Source: Thermoprotei archaeon
Lineage (GTDB): Archaea > Thermoproteota > Thermoprotei > Thermofilales > B20-G17
Length of the DNA stretch: 40,290 bases
Assembly: GCA_003650675.1 (NCBI GenBank)
Contig: QMRH01000013.1
Span: 1 to 40,290 of the forward strand
Direction of reading: 5' to 3'
Shown here: piece after piece, positions 17,426 to 25,937 of the stretch
How the letters are laid out: every line of letters begins with the position of its first letter
Position numbering within the stretch: position 1 is the stretch's first letter
Program-made: the position numbers and the translations under genes
The notes under the pieces: generated by a model
The model's input: only the letters and a program-made list of their open reading frames with translations
What the model was told of the DNA's origin: nothing
Databases searched by the model: none

Positions 17426-17859
17426 AATAGCTACACCATCTAAATATCATAGTTTAGATGACTACTCTTTACTACTTCTCGATAATTTCCTTTTCTCTTG
17501 TCCGCTACTATAAGTATTTAATGCAATGAAGGCTGTGGGTGTTATGGATGCTTGAAGTTCATGTTGAAGGTTAAAGAGGTTTAGGTGGGATTATCAGGCT
17601 TTAAGCCGATGACGATGAAGCCTGTAAGGTCTCCGTGACGACGGACGATACACATCCTAATGAAGCACCGAGAAGAAAACTCATACACATTTCCACAACC
17701 ACTTAAACAACCTAAACACCATACACAGGTAAATGCTCATATAGGGTTAAGAGTACTTACCTTTTCTTCTTTACTAGCAATATATCTATGTAATGTAGGG
17801 ATATAAGCTAAGCGGTAGGTATTTATAGTTATTCAACTATTAGTTATATAGTGATATAG
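17426..17859. other. 434-base gap without a supported gene
   Basis: A TATA-like CTATAAGTATTTAA at about 17506-17519 could start a transcript here, but no frame downstream exceeds a few tens of codons. The segment 17600-17650 is less A/T-rich and holds ATGACGA- and GTGACGA-like boxes; no D boxes accompany them. The final 50 bases (TATTTATAG near 17819-17827, TTATATAG near 17842-17849) are the promoter of the VapBC pair. Confidence 0.4.
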
Positions 17860-18087
17860 TTGAGAAAATATGCTACTATATCTGTTTTAAGGAAGGTTAA
17901 GGAGATACTTGAAAAAGAGAAGAAGAATAGAGATTGGAGTGAGTTTCTGTTGGAGCTATATAAAGAGGCTAAGACTGCTAGAGCAAGAACGGCTTTTGAA
18001 GAGCTTAGGCGCTTGCTGAACGAGAACGATCTAGAGGAAATACTTAGAGCTAGTAGAGAATTTAGAAAAGGGTTTAGATTGGGATGA
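17860..18087 (+). CDS. VapB-type antitoxin, ribbon-helix-helix-like
   Basis: A 75-residue protein beginning RKYATISVLRKVKEILEKEK, an N-terminal strand and helix typical of small archaeal VapB proteins that bind DNA as ribbon-helix-helix dimers, followed by SEFLLELYKEA and a charged helical C-terminus that would contact the toxin. The only suitable start is TTG 17860, about 30 bases from a TATA-like element, so the message is probably leaderless or nearly so. Its stop overlaps the VapC start (ATGA), the usual coupling in such pairs. Confidence 0.78.
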   Translation: MRKYATISVLRKVKEILEKEKKNRDWSEFLLELYKEAKTARARTAFEELRRLLNENDLEEILRASREFRKGFRLG

Positions 18088-18440
18088 AACTTATTGATAC
18101 TAATGTGTTAATAGATAACCTTAAAAAGGGTATTTATGAGGAAGGAGCAATTTCCATAATTACATTAATAGAGGTTCTCAGAGGTGTTCCCGACAAAAAG
18201 AGAGATAAGGTAAAACTGTTGCTTGAGAAAAGTTTCGACGTATTAAATATAGATAATAATACAGTGTTGAAATACTGTGAACTGTATACAGCATTAAAAC
18301 AGACCGGAAAGCTGATCTCAGATGCCGACCTACTTATAGCATCTATGGCAATTTCAAACAACCTCCCCCTAGTTACAAAAGATAAAGATTTTAAGCGGCT
18401 TAAAGAACTCGGTCTTAAACTGGAGCTGAGAAGCAAATAA
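18084..18440 (+). CDS. vapC: VapC toxin, PIN-domain ribonuclease
   Basis: A 118-residue, textbook PIN protein with all acidic positions: DTNVLID at the N-terminus, the glutamate in ITLIEVLRG, DADLLIASMA in the middle and VTKDKDFKRL near the end. Predicted Mg2+-dependent endoribonuclease, inhibited by the VapB protein whose gene overlaps its start by four bases. The cellular RNA target is unknown. This is the most canonical of the PIN loci in the window. Confidence 0.92.
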   Translation: MKLIDTNVLIDNLKKGIYEEGAISIITLIEVLRGVPDKKRDKVKLLLEKSFDVLNIDNNTVLKYCELYTALKQTGKLISDADLLIASMAISNNLPLVTKDKDFKRLKELGLKLELRSK

Positions 18441-18808
18441 AAGATATTTTCTTAATGATCTTTTGTTCAATGTAATGTATGCTACGAGAACAATGTCAAG
18501 AACTTTATTGCTTTAAAAACCATAAATTGGAGAATCCATACCCGCAACTATCTAACCGTTGCATTTATACTACATGTTAAGTTAAAAGCCTTGCACAGTT
18601 GACCTTAATCGTCGCCCGCGACTTCATAATAACTCCCGAAGGATTGGAGCAAGCCACAGAGCCCGCCGCCAATACCCTACAAATACAATTCAAAGTGAAA
18701 TAATGAGAACAGATGAAAAAACACAGTTGGGTTTTCAACACTTCGTACCAAAAGAGACGAAACGGTATTCTTTAAATATTATTACCTAGATAATTAGTTG
18801 GTGCACCG
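18441..18808. other. 368-base gap with the promoter of the M42 gene
   Basis: Most of this gap is A/T-rich and featureless. A patch at about 18595-18703 is more G/C-rich and has a 36-codon open frame ending at TAA (contains LTLIVARDFIITPEG) with no start codon and no recognised family; it may be a gene remnant or chance. TTTAAATATT at 18771-18780 is a credible box A for the peptidase gene at 18809. Confidence 0.4.
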
Positions 18809-19903
18809 ATGTACCAAATAAGTGAAAAAGAGGAAAAGTTTTTAAAGAGCCTTGCCGAAGCTTTCGGCCCCCCAGGCTTTGAGATAGACCCTATAAAAAT
18901 AGTGAAAGAGTATTTAAGGGATATAGCTGACGAGCTGAAACATGATAACCTGGGGTCTCTCGCCGCCTTTAAGAAAGGTGGTAGCGAAAAACCGACGATA
19001 CTTGTTGCAGGGCATTCAGATGAAGTAGGGTTTATGGTCACGGAGGTAACAAAAGACGGGTACATACGTTTTCATCCTTTAGGAGGATGGTTTGATCAAG
19101 TGCTTTTAGCTCAGAGAGTGGTCATTAAAACGAAAAAAGGATTTGTGCAGGGAGTCATCGCATCTAAGCCACCCCATATATTGAAACCCGAGGAAAGGGG
19201 GAAAGTGGTAACCATAGATCAAATGTTTATAGATGTAGGTGCCACAAGTAAAAAAGAGGTAGAAGAGCTTGGAGTTAAGATAGGTGATCCTATCGTACCG
19301 TGGTCACCCTTCAACATATCGCCAACCGGCAAAACGTTCTTTGGCAAAGCTTTTGACGATAGAATAGGGGTCTTTGTGGCGGCGGAAGTTCTGAAGACCC
19401 TGAAAACGAAAAACATAGAACATCCTAACACACTTGTTAGTGCTGCCACTGTACAAGAAGAAGTCGGCTTACGTGGAGCTTCGACAATAGCTTGGCTAGT
19501 TAAACCAGATGTAGCTATAATTACTGAAGTGGATATAGCTGGCGATGTACCTGGTATACCGCCACATAAGGCTCCATCCAAGCTGGGTAAAGGACCTACA
19601 ATAGTCTCATACGATTCATCCATGATACCGAACCAGAGGTTCAGGGAGTTCGTCATACAGGTGGCAGAGGAGGCGAAGATACCATACCAGCTTTCTATAG
19701 TCCCTCGGGGCGGGACGGACGGCGGAAGGATCCATCTATTTATGGAGGGGCGACCCTGCATCGTTATAGGGGTACCGACAAGACACATACATTCCCATGT
19801 AAGCATAGTCCATAAAGATGACTTGGAGAATGCAGTCAAGCTGATAATAGAAGTTATTAAACGCCTTGACCAAGAAACAGTGAAATCGTTCACCAGTTTT
19901 TAA
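18809..19903 (+). CDS. M42 family metallo-aminopeptidase (tetrahedral TET-type)
   Basis: Cobalt/zinc-dependent aminopeptidase that trims peptides released by the proteasome; family members form self-compartmentalised dodecamers. The di-metal site is complete: His69 and Asp71 in AGHSDEVGFMV, bridging Asp183 in KAFDDRIG, the catalytic base/ligand pair Glu217-Glu218 in VQEEVGLRG, the aspartate in TEVDIAGDVPG (about 242), and His328 in RHIHSHVS. The length of 364 is normal. ATG 18809 lies downstream of TTGGTG and of a box A at about 18771. The family was formerly labelled endoglucanase M, which should not be used as evidence for cellulase activity. Confidence 0.95.
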   Translation: MYQISEKEEKFLKSLAEAFGPPGFEIDPIKIVKEYLRDIADELKHDNLGSLAAFKKGGSEKPTILVAGHSDEVGFMVTEVTKDGYIRFHPLGGWFDQVLLAQRVVIKTKKGFVQGVIASKPPHILKPEERGKVVTIDQMFIDVGATSKKEVEELGVKIGDPIVPWSPFNISPTGKTFFGKAFDDRIGVFVAAEVLKTLKTKNIEHPNTLVSAATVQEEVGLRGASTIAWLVKPDVAIITEVDIAGDVPGIPPHKAPSKLGKGPTIVSYDSSMIPNQRFREFVIQVAEEAKIPYQLSIVPRGGTDGGRIHLFMEGRPCIVIGVPTRHIHSHVSIVHKDDLENAVKLIIEVIKRLDQETVKSFTSF

Positions 19904-19916
19904 ACAAAATAAAAGC

Positions 19917-19950
19917 ATTTTATTTTATTTTCAAGTTTCGTTTTTCTTCT
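19917..19950 (+). terminator. T-rich archaeal transcription terminator
   Basis: Just after the M42 stop the plus strand carries several runs of T (ATTTTATTTTATTTTC, then CGTTTTTCTTC). Archaeal RNA polymerase terminates at such oligo-T stretches without needing a hairpin. It separates the M42 gene from the convergent gene ending at 19960. Confidence 0.5.
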
Positions 19951-19959
19951 CAAAACAAG

Positions 19960-20613
19960 CTAAAAGTACGGTTGATTTACCGGGGCCTCCAATAAAGAGG
20001 CCTTTACCTCGTAAATTATGTTTGCATTCTTTGGTGCAAGGGATAAAATATATTCGAGTATTTTAGAGTTCTTTATGAAGTCGTATAAGGAGCCGCTTTT
20101 AAGTCTAATAGGCTTGCTCATGAACAAGTATTCTCTATTTAAAAAGAAATGTAGATTTTCTATCTGCACTGGCTGAATGTAAGCTGAAACCTGATATATG
20201 TCCAAACCCTTTAGGATGAACTTTAAAACGCGGTCCTCAACCACCCAGGGTATAATTTTTCCAGTTGCTATTTCCTTTAGCTCCGAAACATCCATGAAAA
20301 ATAAATGTTTATAAAGCAACATATCGTCGGCTACATCTTCTCCAAAATTTGCCGAAACGAGATCATATACTTCGTGTAATTCACCTGAAATATCCACGTA
20401 GAAACCTGCCGTAAGCGAAAGCACATACACCGGCTTTAAACCCAGTTCATTCAATATTTGTTTAAAGAGCTTTTCCTCGTCTGCTGGAAACACTACATCA
20501 ATCCTTTCAGCATGTTTACCTTTACTCAACAAAAATCTGACTGTTTCAACAGCCCCCCTCTTTTTTACACTAAGTTTAAACTTCCTGAAGTTTACCTTAA
20601 GTCTGACTCCCAT
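19960..20613 (-). CDS. Uncharacterised protein
   Basis: I do not recognise this 217-residue protein. It is soluble in appearance, with alternating strands and helices: a basic N-terminus (GVRLKVNFRKFKLSVKKRG), a segment like a small-molecule or nucleotide fold (RIDVVFPADEEKLFKQIL), then a hydrophobic, aromatic C-terminal half. No catalytic motif, metal site or membrane helix is visible. GTG 20616 directly precedes ATG 20613; ATG is preferred. A TTTTAAAG element about 35-40 bases upstream on the minus strand gives it its own promoter. It is convergent with the M42 gene and upstream-independent of the CLC gene. Confidence 0.7.
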   Translation of the reverse strand: MGVRLKVNFRKFKLSVKKRGAVETVRFLLSKGKHAERIDVVFPADEEKLFKQILNELGLKPVYVLSLTAGFYVDISGELHEVYDLVSANFGEDVADDMLLYKHLFFMDVSELKEIATGKIIPWVVEDRVLKFILKGLDIYQVSAYIQPVQIENLHFFLNREYLFMSKPIRLKSGSLYDFIKNSKILEYILSLAPKNANIIYEVKASLLEAPVNQPYF

Positions 20614-20775
20614 CACAGTACACTAGCTTAATCCTCGACACCCTACTTTAAAATCTTTCCCTCAGCAACCTGAACATGGGTTTAAGGCTGAGAAAATATT
20701 CTAGTCTTCCATGGAATTACTGGTATTAGTGGACATAGCTAACAGTTTATCGGGTTAATGGTATAAGGTTAAAAA

Positions 20776-22617
20776 TCACCCTTTTTCCTCAGCCTCCCTG
20801 TTCCCCATAAGAAGGAGAAACATCTTATCATGGGCTTCTATGATATCCTTACGTGTAAGAATGCCTATGACTTCCTGTGATCCACGATCTTTAACGACCG
20901 GTAGTTGTCCTATGTTGTATGTGATCATAGCTTTCAGAGCATCGTATAAAGTTTCATCCGGATATGCTACAACCACTTTCCTATTCATTACTTCCTTCAC
21001 TTTAATAGTTTTTCTCTTGTCTTTCGGAATATTCAAAATGTCTTCCAGCGCTATTATACCTACGAGCTTACTATCAACAACCACTGGAATGCCACGTAAC
21101 CCGCTTTTAATCATGATATGTAATGCATGTTCAACGCTGGTCTCGGGGGTTACAGTTGGGTGGTCGGTTTTCATAGCATCCTTAACCAGCATTTCATCCA
21201 GTAAAACCCTGTGGAACTCGCCAGCATGTGCAGGTGAATGTGCACGATCCTCCACCTGTTCAGGATATATTGTATGTTCCCAGCTTAGGAAGTATGCTAT
21301 GGCTATGGACAACATTGCAGGGCCTATGAGTTCATATGTTTTGGTCATCTCGCTAACCATGATCAATACGGCTACAGGCGCTTTAGACACTGCCGCGAAC
21401 AGGGATACAGCACCTATTATAACAGTTGAAGTCAAAAATGCAGGTGGATCGGCTATTAGGTTAGGTGTTAGGTTTATGAACGTGATGCCCAATGCTGCTC
21501 CTATTAAAGCCCCTATTCCTAAACCAGGGGCAAAGACGCCACCGCTACCCCCCGTGGCTATGGTGAAGGATGTCGCCATTATCTTCAGGAATGCGAGAAA
21601 CACTAGTATGATTGCGACAACATACCACGAGTTGGAGAAGAACCAGCCCTCCTTTGTGGCGAAGAGCGGAAACACCCCACGGGCATATAGTGTTATCCAG
21701 CCGTACCCCATCTCCAGTACCTGTGGAATATACATGCCAATAATACCCGTTATCAATCCTCCTAGTGCAGGCTTCAAAAACTTGGGGATTTTAAGTTCAC
21801 TAAACATTTTCTTCACAGTATAGAACACCTTTATATATACCATGCCTAGTGCCGCACAAACCACCCCTAAAATAGAGTAAAACAATAGTTCGAAGGGGTC
21901 GTTGAAAGCTACAGCAGGAATATCGAGTACCGGGGACCATCCGTCATAGGACCCGTAAATAACATAACCGATTACAGAGGCTATGAACGCTGGCAGTAGA
22001 GCCTCAACCTCGAAATCCCTTTTATATAGAACCTCAATCCCAAAGATAGCGCCGCCGAGAGGTGCTTTAAAAATTGTTCCTATACCAGCACCTATGCCGG
22101 TGGCTACAGCGAGCCTTCTATAACGCGTATCCAGCTTCAGTAGCGACGCTATCATGGAACCTACGCCAGAACCTATCTGGGCCATGGGTCCCTCACGGCC
22201 AGCGCTTCCGCCTGAACCTATGGTTATAGAGGAAGCTATCATTTTTATTATTGGAACACGTGCCCTCACCTTTCCTGCAAATTTATGGAATGCCGCTATA
22301 GCTGCATCGGTTCCATGGCCTTCGGCTTCCGGAGCCGTACTGTAGATAATTATTCCAGCTAGCAGTCCACCTAACGCAACTACTATGGGGATAAGCCATG
22401 GTCTTTGAGGCGGTAGAGGCACACCCCATCCTTCGTTAGGTTCAGGTATTTTGTATCCTACAGGGTATTCGAAGAACCAGTGTGATACAAGTGGCAGTAT
22501 GAAGCTGAAGGCGATTGCTCCTACTCCAGAAGCTATACCTATCAATATTGAGATTATTATAAGTTCATGGTAGTACTTTCCCTTCCTTCTAAGCACCACC
22601 TCGTAAGCATTAACCAT
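20776..22617 (-). CDS. CLC family chloride channel/transporter with CBS domain pair
   Basis: A 613-residue protein. The CLC membrane core occupies about residues 20-450 and a Bateman (two-CBS) cytoplasmic module about 475-605, which typically binds adenine nucleotides and gates the pore. The anion selectivity motifs are GSAGREGP (gating Glu142) and GGSGGVFAPGLG. By alignment with the EcClC pattern, the intracellular proton glutamate (IIEE) is IEV here, that is Val196, as in animal CLC channels, and the pore serine of GSGIP corresponds to His101 in EGHGTD. This suggests a channel or uncoupled transporter rather than a strict 2Cl-/H+ exchanger (inference). ATG follows a strong GAGGTGAG site. 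Confidence 0.93.
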   Translation of the reverse strand: MVNAYEVVLRRKGKYYHELIIISILIGIASGVGAIAFSFILPLVSHWFFEYPVGYKIPEPNEGWGVPLPPQRPWLIPIVVALGGLLAGIIIYSTAPEAEGHGTDAAIAAFHKFAGKVRARVPIIKMIASSITIGSGGSAGREGPMAQIGSGVGSMIASLLKLDTRYRRLAVATGIGAGIGTIFKAPLGGAIFGIEVLYKRDFEVEALLPAFIASVIGYVIYGSYDGWSPVLDIPAVAFNDPFELLFYSILGVVCAALGMVYIKVFYTVKKMFSELKIPKFLKPALGGLITGIIGMYIPQVLEMGYGWITLYARGVFPLFATKEGWFFSNSWYVVAIILVFLAFLKIMATSFTIATGGSGGVFAPGLGIGALIGAALGITFINLTPNLIADPPAFLTSTVIIGAVSLFAAVSKAPVAVLIMVSEMTKTYELIGPAMLSIAIAYFLSWEHTIYPEQVEDRAHSPAHAGEFHRVLLDEMLVKDAMKTDHPTVTPETSVEHALHIMIKSGLRGIPVVVDSKLVGIIALEDILNIPKDKRKTIKVKEVMNRKVVVAYPDETLYDALKAMITYNIGQLPVVKDRGSQEVIGILTRKDIIEAHDKMFLLLMGNREAEEKG

Positions 22618-22958
22618 TTTCTCACCTCATCCACCCTGTTTAAGCAAAGCTTCACCCTCAACACCATTTACGGGACGCCTATAGCGCATTCCGCGAGGCT
22701 CCTTGAACCCAGCAATGTTAATGCTTTAGGCGGAGAATTTAAACTTAACTTTAAATTTAAATAACTATTAAATGGAAAAATTGCTGCATGGTCAAGAGGG
22801 AGAATTACATTAATTTAATTAAATATCCCCTAAAAACAAGTATTCTTTTCTTATAGTTAAAATAGAGGAAGAAAACTATTCGTACCTTAAGGTGGTGGAA
22901 GCTTACTCGGTAGCGCTAGATTTTAAAGTATGATATTTGAAATACTTGAAGTGGTGGA
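22618..22958. other. 341-base divergent intergenic region
   Basis: No gene supported. It holds very A/T-rich promoter-like stretches at 22738-22772 and 22798-22830, presumably for the CLC gene (minus) and the nucleotide hydrolase gene (plus, with TTTAAAGTA at 22922-22930). The short element GGTGGTGGA-like occurs twice (about 22892 and 22950); the second acts as the ribosome-binding site of the next gene. Confidence 0.4.
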
Positions 22959-23390
22959 GTGCCCATTAAAGTCTACTATGCCGCCCCAATGCTGGGGGAT
23001 AGAAGGAACCTCGAGGACAATAAAATTATTGTAAATATGCTGGAGACCCGTGGCCTACAGATCCTCACTAAACATGTAGTAGAAGACATACTTGATGTTG
23101 ATAAAGGGGTTAAGCCAGAAGATATATTTACAAGGGATTTAAGGCTCCTCGATAAAGCAGATATCTTGATTGCAGATGTATCTTACCCCAGTTTGGGTGT
23201 AGGTTTTGAAATAGCCTATGCATTACTTAAAGGGAAAAACGTTTATGCTCTGTGCCGAAAGGAAAGATTGCCGCGAACCTCAGCGCTAATAAGAGGCATA
23301 TCTTGGAGCAACTTTCATTTAATCACCTACAACGACCCAAAAGATGCCGTGAAAACACTTTTAGAAAAAATGGGGGAGATGGATGGTTGA
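22959..23390 (+). CDS. DNPH1/Rcl-like deoxynucleotide N-hydrolase (nucleoside 2-deoxyribosyltransferase fold)
   Basis: A 143-residue member of the nucleoside deoxyribosyltransferase fold. It matches the Rcl/DNPH1 branch: YYAAPMLGDRRNLED at the N-terminus, LQILTKHVVEDI (like LTEHV in Rcl), FTRDLRLLDKADILIADVSY, and PSLGVGFEIAYALLKGKNVYALCR with the catalytic glutamate. Rcl enzymes cleave 2'-deoxynucleoside 5'-monophosphates to free base and deoxyribose 5-phosphate, a nucleotide-pool sanitising reaction. GTG 22959 follows GGTGGA closely; the predicted mRNA leader is only a few bases. Its 3' end overlaps the next gene by eight bases, so the two are translated together. Confidence 0.85.
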   Translation: MPIKVYYAAPMLGDRRNLEDNKIIVNMLETRGLQILTKHVVEDILDVDKGVKPEDIFTRDLRLLDKADILIADVSYPSLGVGFEIAYALLKGKNVYALCRKERLPRTSALIRGISWSNFHLITYNDPKDAVKTLLEKMGEMDG

Positions 23391-24741
23391 GCTTGAGAAA
23401 TGTCTCTATAGGTGTGTGAACTGTGGATGGGAGAAAACCCTTAACACGGGCTTCTACGCCCACTGTCCCAAGTGCAAACATATCCTCGTCATTTCCTATG
23501 AAGAGTTAGAAACAAAAAACCTGAAATCTACTTTACCTGGTATTTGGCGGTACTCCAGTTTTCTACCGGAATTCCGTGTGAAACCAAGTCTGGGTGAGGG
23601 AGGGACACCGGTTAGAAGGGGGAAAAAGCTTGAGAAAAAGCTGGGTCTAGCTAAACTGTTTTTAAAGGATGAAACAAAAAACCCTACAGGCGCGTTTACC
23701 GATAGAGGTGCAGCCCTTATAACAGCTTTCAGCCTCCACAACTCCTTTCAAAGCATCACCTCCATAACTGGAGGAAACATAGCTGCATCCCTTGCAACCT
23801 ACTGTGCTGCCTTTGGCGTGGAGTTCACTGCGATATTCAGAGCACCTGTAGATTTAGAAAAACTATATATGATTACTGCATGTGGCGGATACGTTACATC
23901 GGATCCTAAAAACAGCCGTGGATTTATAGTAAAGCCGTCAAACCCGTTTCTAGTAGAAGGCTATAAAACCATTTCGTTCGAGATACATGAATATTCTAAG
24001 AGGCTTCCAGATGTAATTATAGCCCCTGTAGGACATGGATCATTAACCTATGCTCTATGGAAGGGCTTCGAAGAACTAGGGGAAGTAGGATTAATCACCC
24101 GGAAACCATTCCTAGTAGGAGTCGAGGTGGGAAAAACACGCACTGCTGAAGACGGGGCAACGGAGGAGAAAAAATGTTCCTTTATATCCTCAGAGCTCTC
24201 CGTACCCCAACCAGCATGGAGAAACGCGTTAAAGGAAATAGTATCCAAGGGGGAAGCATGTTTAATAAATGTCAGTGACGAAGAAGTCGTAGAAGGCCTA
24301 CGTTTACTGGCTGCATTTGAAGGTCTTTTAGTTGAAACAGCCTCCGCAACGGCCGTTTCAGGGTTAATTAAGGCATTAAATAACGGTATAATAAGAAAAA
24401 ATCAAAGCATCATGCTTGTAGTGACGGGATCTGGCCTCAAAAATCCAAGAACCTTCATAAGGATTTTAGAGAAACGTTTCATAGATACATGTGAAAACGA
24501 ATTAAATAGACCTAGTAGGATCAGCATCGAGATTTTGAATATGCTTTCGGAAGGTAGCCTACATGGCTACAAAATCTGGAAGAAACTGTATACAAAAGGC
24601 TATAATATAACCTTACAGGCAGTATACTATCACCTAAAACGACTAGAAGAAATCGGCCTAATCCGTAGGATCGTCACAAGACCGAGAAAAACATATGTTA
24701 TTACAAGAGACGGCCTAGAATTCCTAAAAAACATCCTATAG
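23383..24741 (+). CDS. Threonine-synthase-like PLP-fold protein lacking the PLP lysine, fused to a PadR-type winged helix
   Basis: Three parts are visible in 452 residues. First, an N-terminal zinc ribbon (C11, C14, C28, C31), as in archaeal threonine synthases. Second, a fold-type II PLP enzyme domain (about 40-370) with LKDETKNPTGAF, TGGNIAASLATY, VGHGSL and VVTGSGLKN. Third, a C-terminal winged helix (about 380-452; SIEILNMLSEGSLHGYKIW, VYYHLKRLEEIGLIRR) of the PadR type. In threonine synthases the loop reads GSFKDRG, where Lys binds PLP; here it is GAFTDRG, with Thr106 encoded ACC, two base changes from a lysine codon. The protein is therefore unlikely to be a normal PLP enzyme and looks like a ligand-sensing regulator (inference). 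Confidence 0.88.
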   Translation: MVELEKCLYRCVNCGWEKTLNTGFYAHCPKCKHILVISYEELETKNLKSTLPGIWRYSSFLPEFRVKPSLGEGGTPVRRGKKLEKKLGLAKLFLKDETKNPTGAFTDRGAALITAFSLHNSFQSITSITGGNIAASLATYCAAFGVEFTAIFRAPVDLEKLYMITACGGYVTSDPKNSRGFIVKPSNPFLVEGYKTISFEIHEYSKRLPDVIIAPVGHGSLTYALWKGFEELGEVGLITRKPFLVGVEVGKTRTAEDGATEEKKCSFISSELSVPQPAWRNALKEIVSKGEACLINVSDEEVVEGLRLLAAFEGLLVETASATAVSGLIKALNNGIIRKNQSIMLVVTGSGLKNPRTFIRILEKRFIDTCENELNRPSRISIEILNMLSEGSLHGYKIWKKLYTKGYNITLQAVYYHLKRLEEIGLIRRIVTRPRKTYVITRDGLEFLKNIL

Positions 24742-24884
24742 ATGTCCATTTTAAATAGTTTTTATGGATAAAATATCAATTATAATACTAAAAACAATAA
24801 TAATGTGTCGTTTATATAGCTTAAAATACTACAAAGTGATGAAAAGATTTTTAAATATTGTATAAAATGCCCCTCAGGGGAAAC

Positions 24885-25937
24885 ATGGAGACAAAACTAC
24901 TGAAGATCCATGAGAGTGTACGTGAACTACGTAAATTGCGTAGTGACAAGGAAAAATATCTGAAGCTTCTTGAAAGCAAGCTATCTAAATCCTACCGAAT
25001 AAAGGACGAGAAAACTAAGACAATGATCCGTATTCAGGCCACCATTTTATCGGCTATAAGGGAATACTTGGATTCAAAGGGATTTGTAGAAATACTTCCA
25101 CCAATAATAGGGCCAGCCTCAGACCCCGGTATAAGGGGGGCTAGACAGGCTGTTATAGATTTTTATGGTCGACCGTACAAGGTTATGAGCAGCGCGATAC
25201 TATACAAACAAATGATGGCAACAGCCTTGAAGAAAATCTATTTTGTTTCACCTAACATTAGGCTTGAACCATTAGAGACTATATATACCGGAAGACACCT
25301 TGTGGAATTCTTTCAAGTCGATATAGAGTGGGCTAGAGCAACCTACTTTCAGGTAATGTCCCTAGCGGAAGGCCTCTTAAACCACGTTATAAAACGTGTA
25401 ACGGAGGAGCACCAAAAAACCTTAGAGGAGTTATTCCACAGGAGTTTAAGCATTTTTCCCACCCCCTTCAAGAAATACAGCTATATAGAGGTCCTAAAAA
25501 TCCTTAAAGACCTTGGTATCGAAGCAAAATATGGGGAAGAGATTTCCTGGGAATGTGAAGAACTCATCTCAGCACTACATGACCGCCCCTTCTTCATAAT
25601 AGATTACCCCTTAGGGTCAAGGGGATTCTACGATCTAGAGGATCCGGAGAGGCCTGGTATACTCAGGGACTTTGATATGCTGTATCCAGAGGGGTTCGGA
25701 GAGGCGATTTCAGGTGCTGAGAGGGAATATCAATACCATAGGGTGGCTAAACGAATGCTAGATAGCGGCGAGAAGCTTGAGGAATACTCTTGGTATCTAA
25801 ACATGCTAAAAGAAGGAATAGAGCCAAGCGCAGGATTCGGAATCGGCGTCGAACGTTTAACCAGGTTTATCTGCGGTCTCCGTGCAGTATGGGAGGCAAG
25901 ACCATACCCCAAAGTCGCTGGACTGTTCTCACCCTAA
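24885..25937 (+). CDS. AsnRS-like archaeal asparagine synthetase (AS-AR type)
   Basis: A class II aminoacyl-tRNA-synthetase catalytic core most like asparaginyl/aspartyl-tRNA synthetase but without the N-terminal OB-fold anticodon-binding domain. Motif 2 is NIRLEPLETIYTGRHLVEFF and motif 3 GFGIGVERLTRF. Pyrococcus abyssi has such a paralogue that makes asparagine from aspartate, ATP and ammonia, and I assign that role by family. The 350 residues include a roughly 45-residue helical N-terminal extension (METKLLKIHESVRELRK), longer than the about 294 residues of the Pyrococcus protein. The frame extends to TTG 24858; ATG 24885 is preferred because CAGGGGAA precedes it and a box A lies near 24848-24858. 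The stop overlaps the convergent MoaD-like gene. Confidence 0.87.
   Translation: METKLLKIHESVRELRKLRSDKEKYLKLLESKLSKSYRIKDEKTKTMIRIQATILSAIREYLDSKGFVEILPPIIGPASDPGIRGARQAVIDFYGRPYKVMSSAILYKQMMATALKKIYFVSPNIRLEPLETIYTGRHLVEFFQVDIEWARATYFQVMSLAEGLLNHVIKRVTEEHQKTLEELFHRSLSIFPTPFKKYSYIEVLKILKDLGIEAKYGEEISWECEELISALHDRPFFIIDYPLGSRGFYDLEDPERPGILRDFDMLYPEGFGEAISGAEREYQYHRVAKRMLDSGEKLEEYSWYLNMLKEGIEPSAGFGIGVERLTRFICGLRAVWEARPYPKVAGLFSP

Noticed and set aside
17600-17645. Possible C/D box guide RNA (ATGACGA and GTGACGA boxes)
   Set aside because: No CUGA D or D' boxes occur at the required spacing and no terminal stem is visible.
18595-18703. G/C-richer 36-codon open frame before the M42 gene
   Set aside because: It has no start codon and matches no family I know. 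Too short to call a gene or a specific remnant.
19219-19893. 224-codon minus-strand frame within the M42 peptidase gene
   Set aside because: Antisense of a gene with an intact di-metal site; composition follows complemented codons and no motif is visible.
20840-21823. Long plus-strand open frame (327 codons) inside the CLC gene
   Set aside because: It is a shadow of the CLC gene in the opposite strand. The CLC frame has complete family motifs, and the antisense translation shows no recognisable domain.
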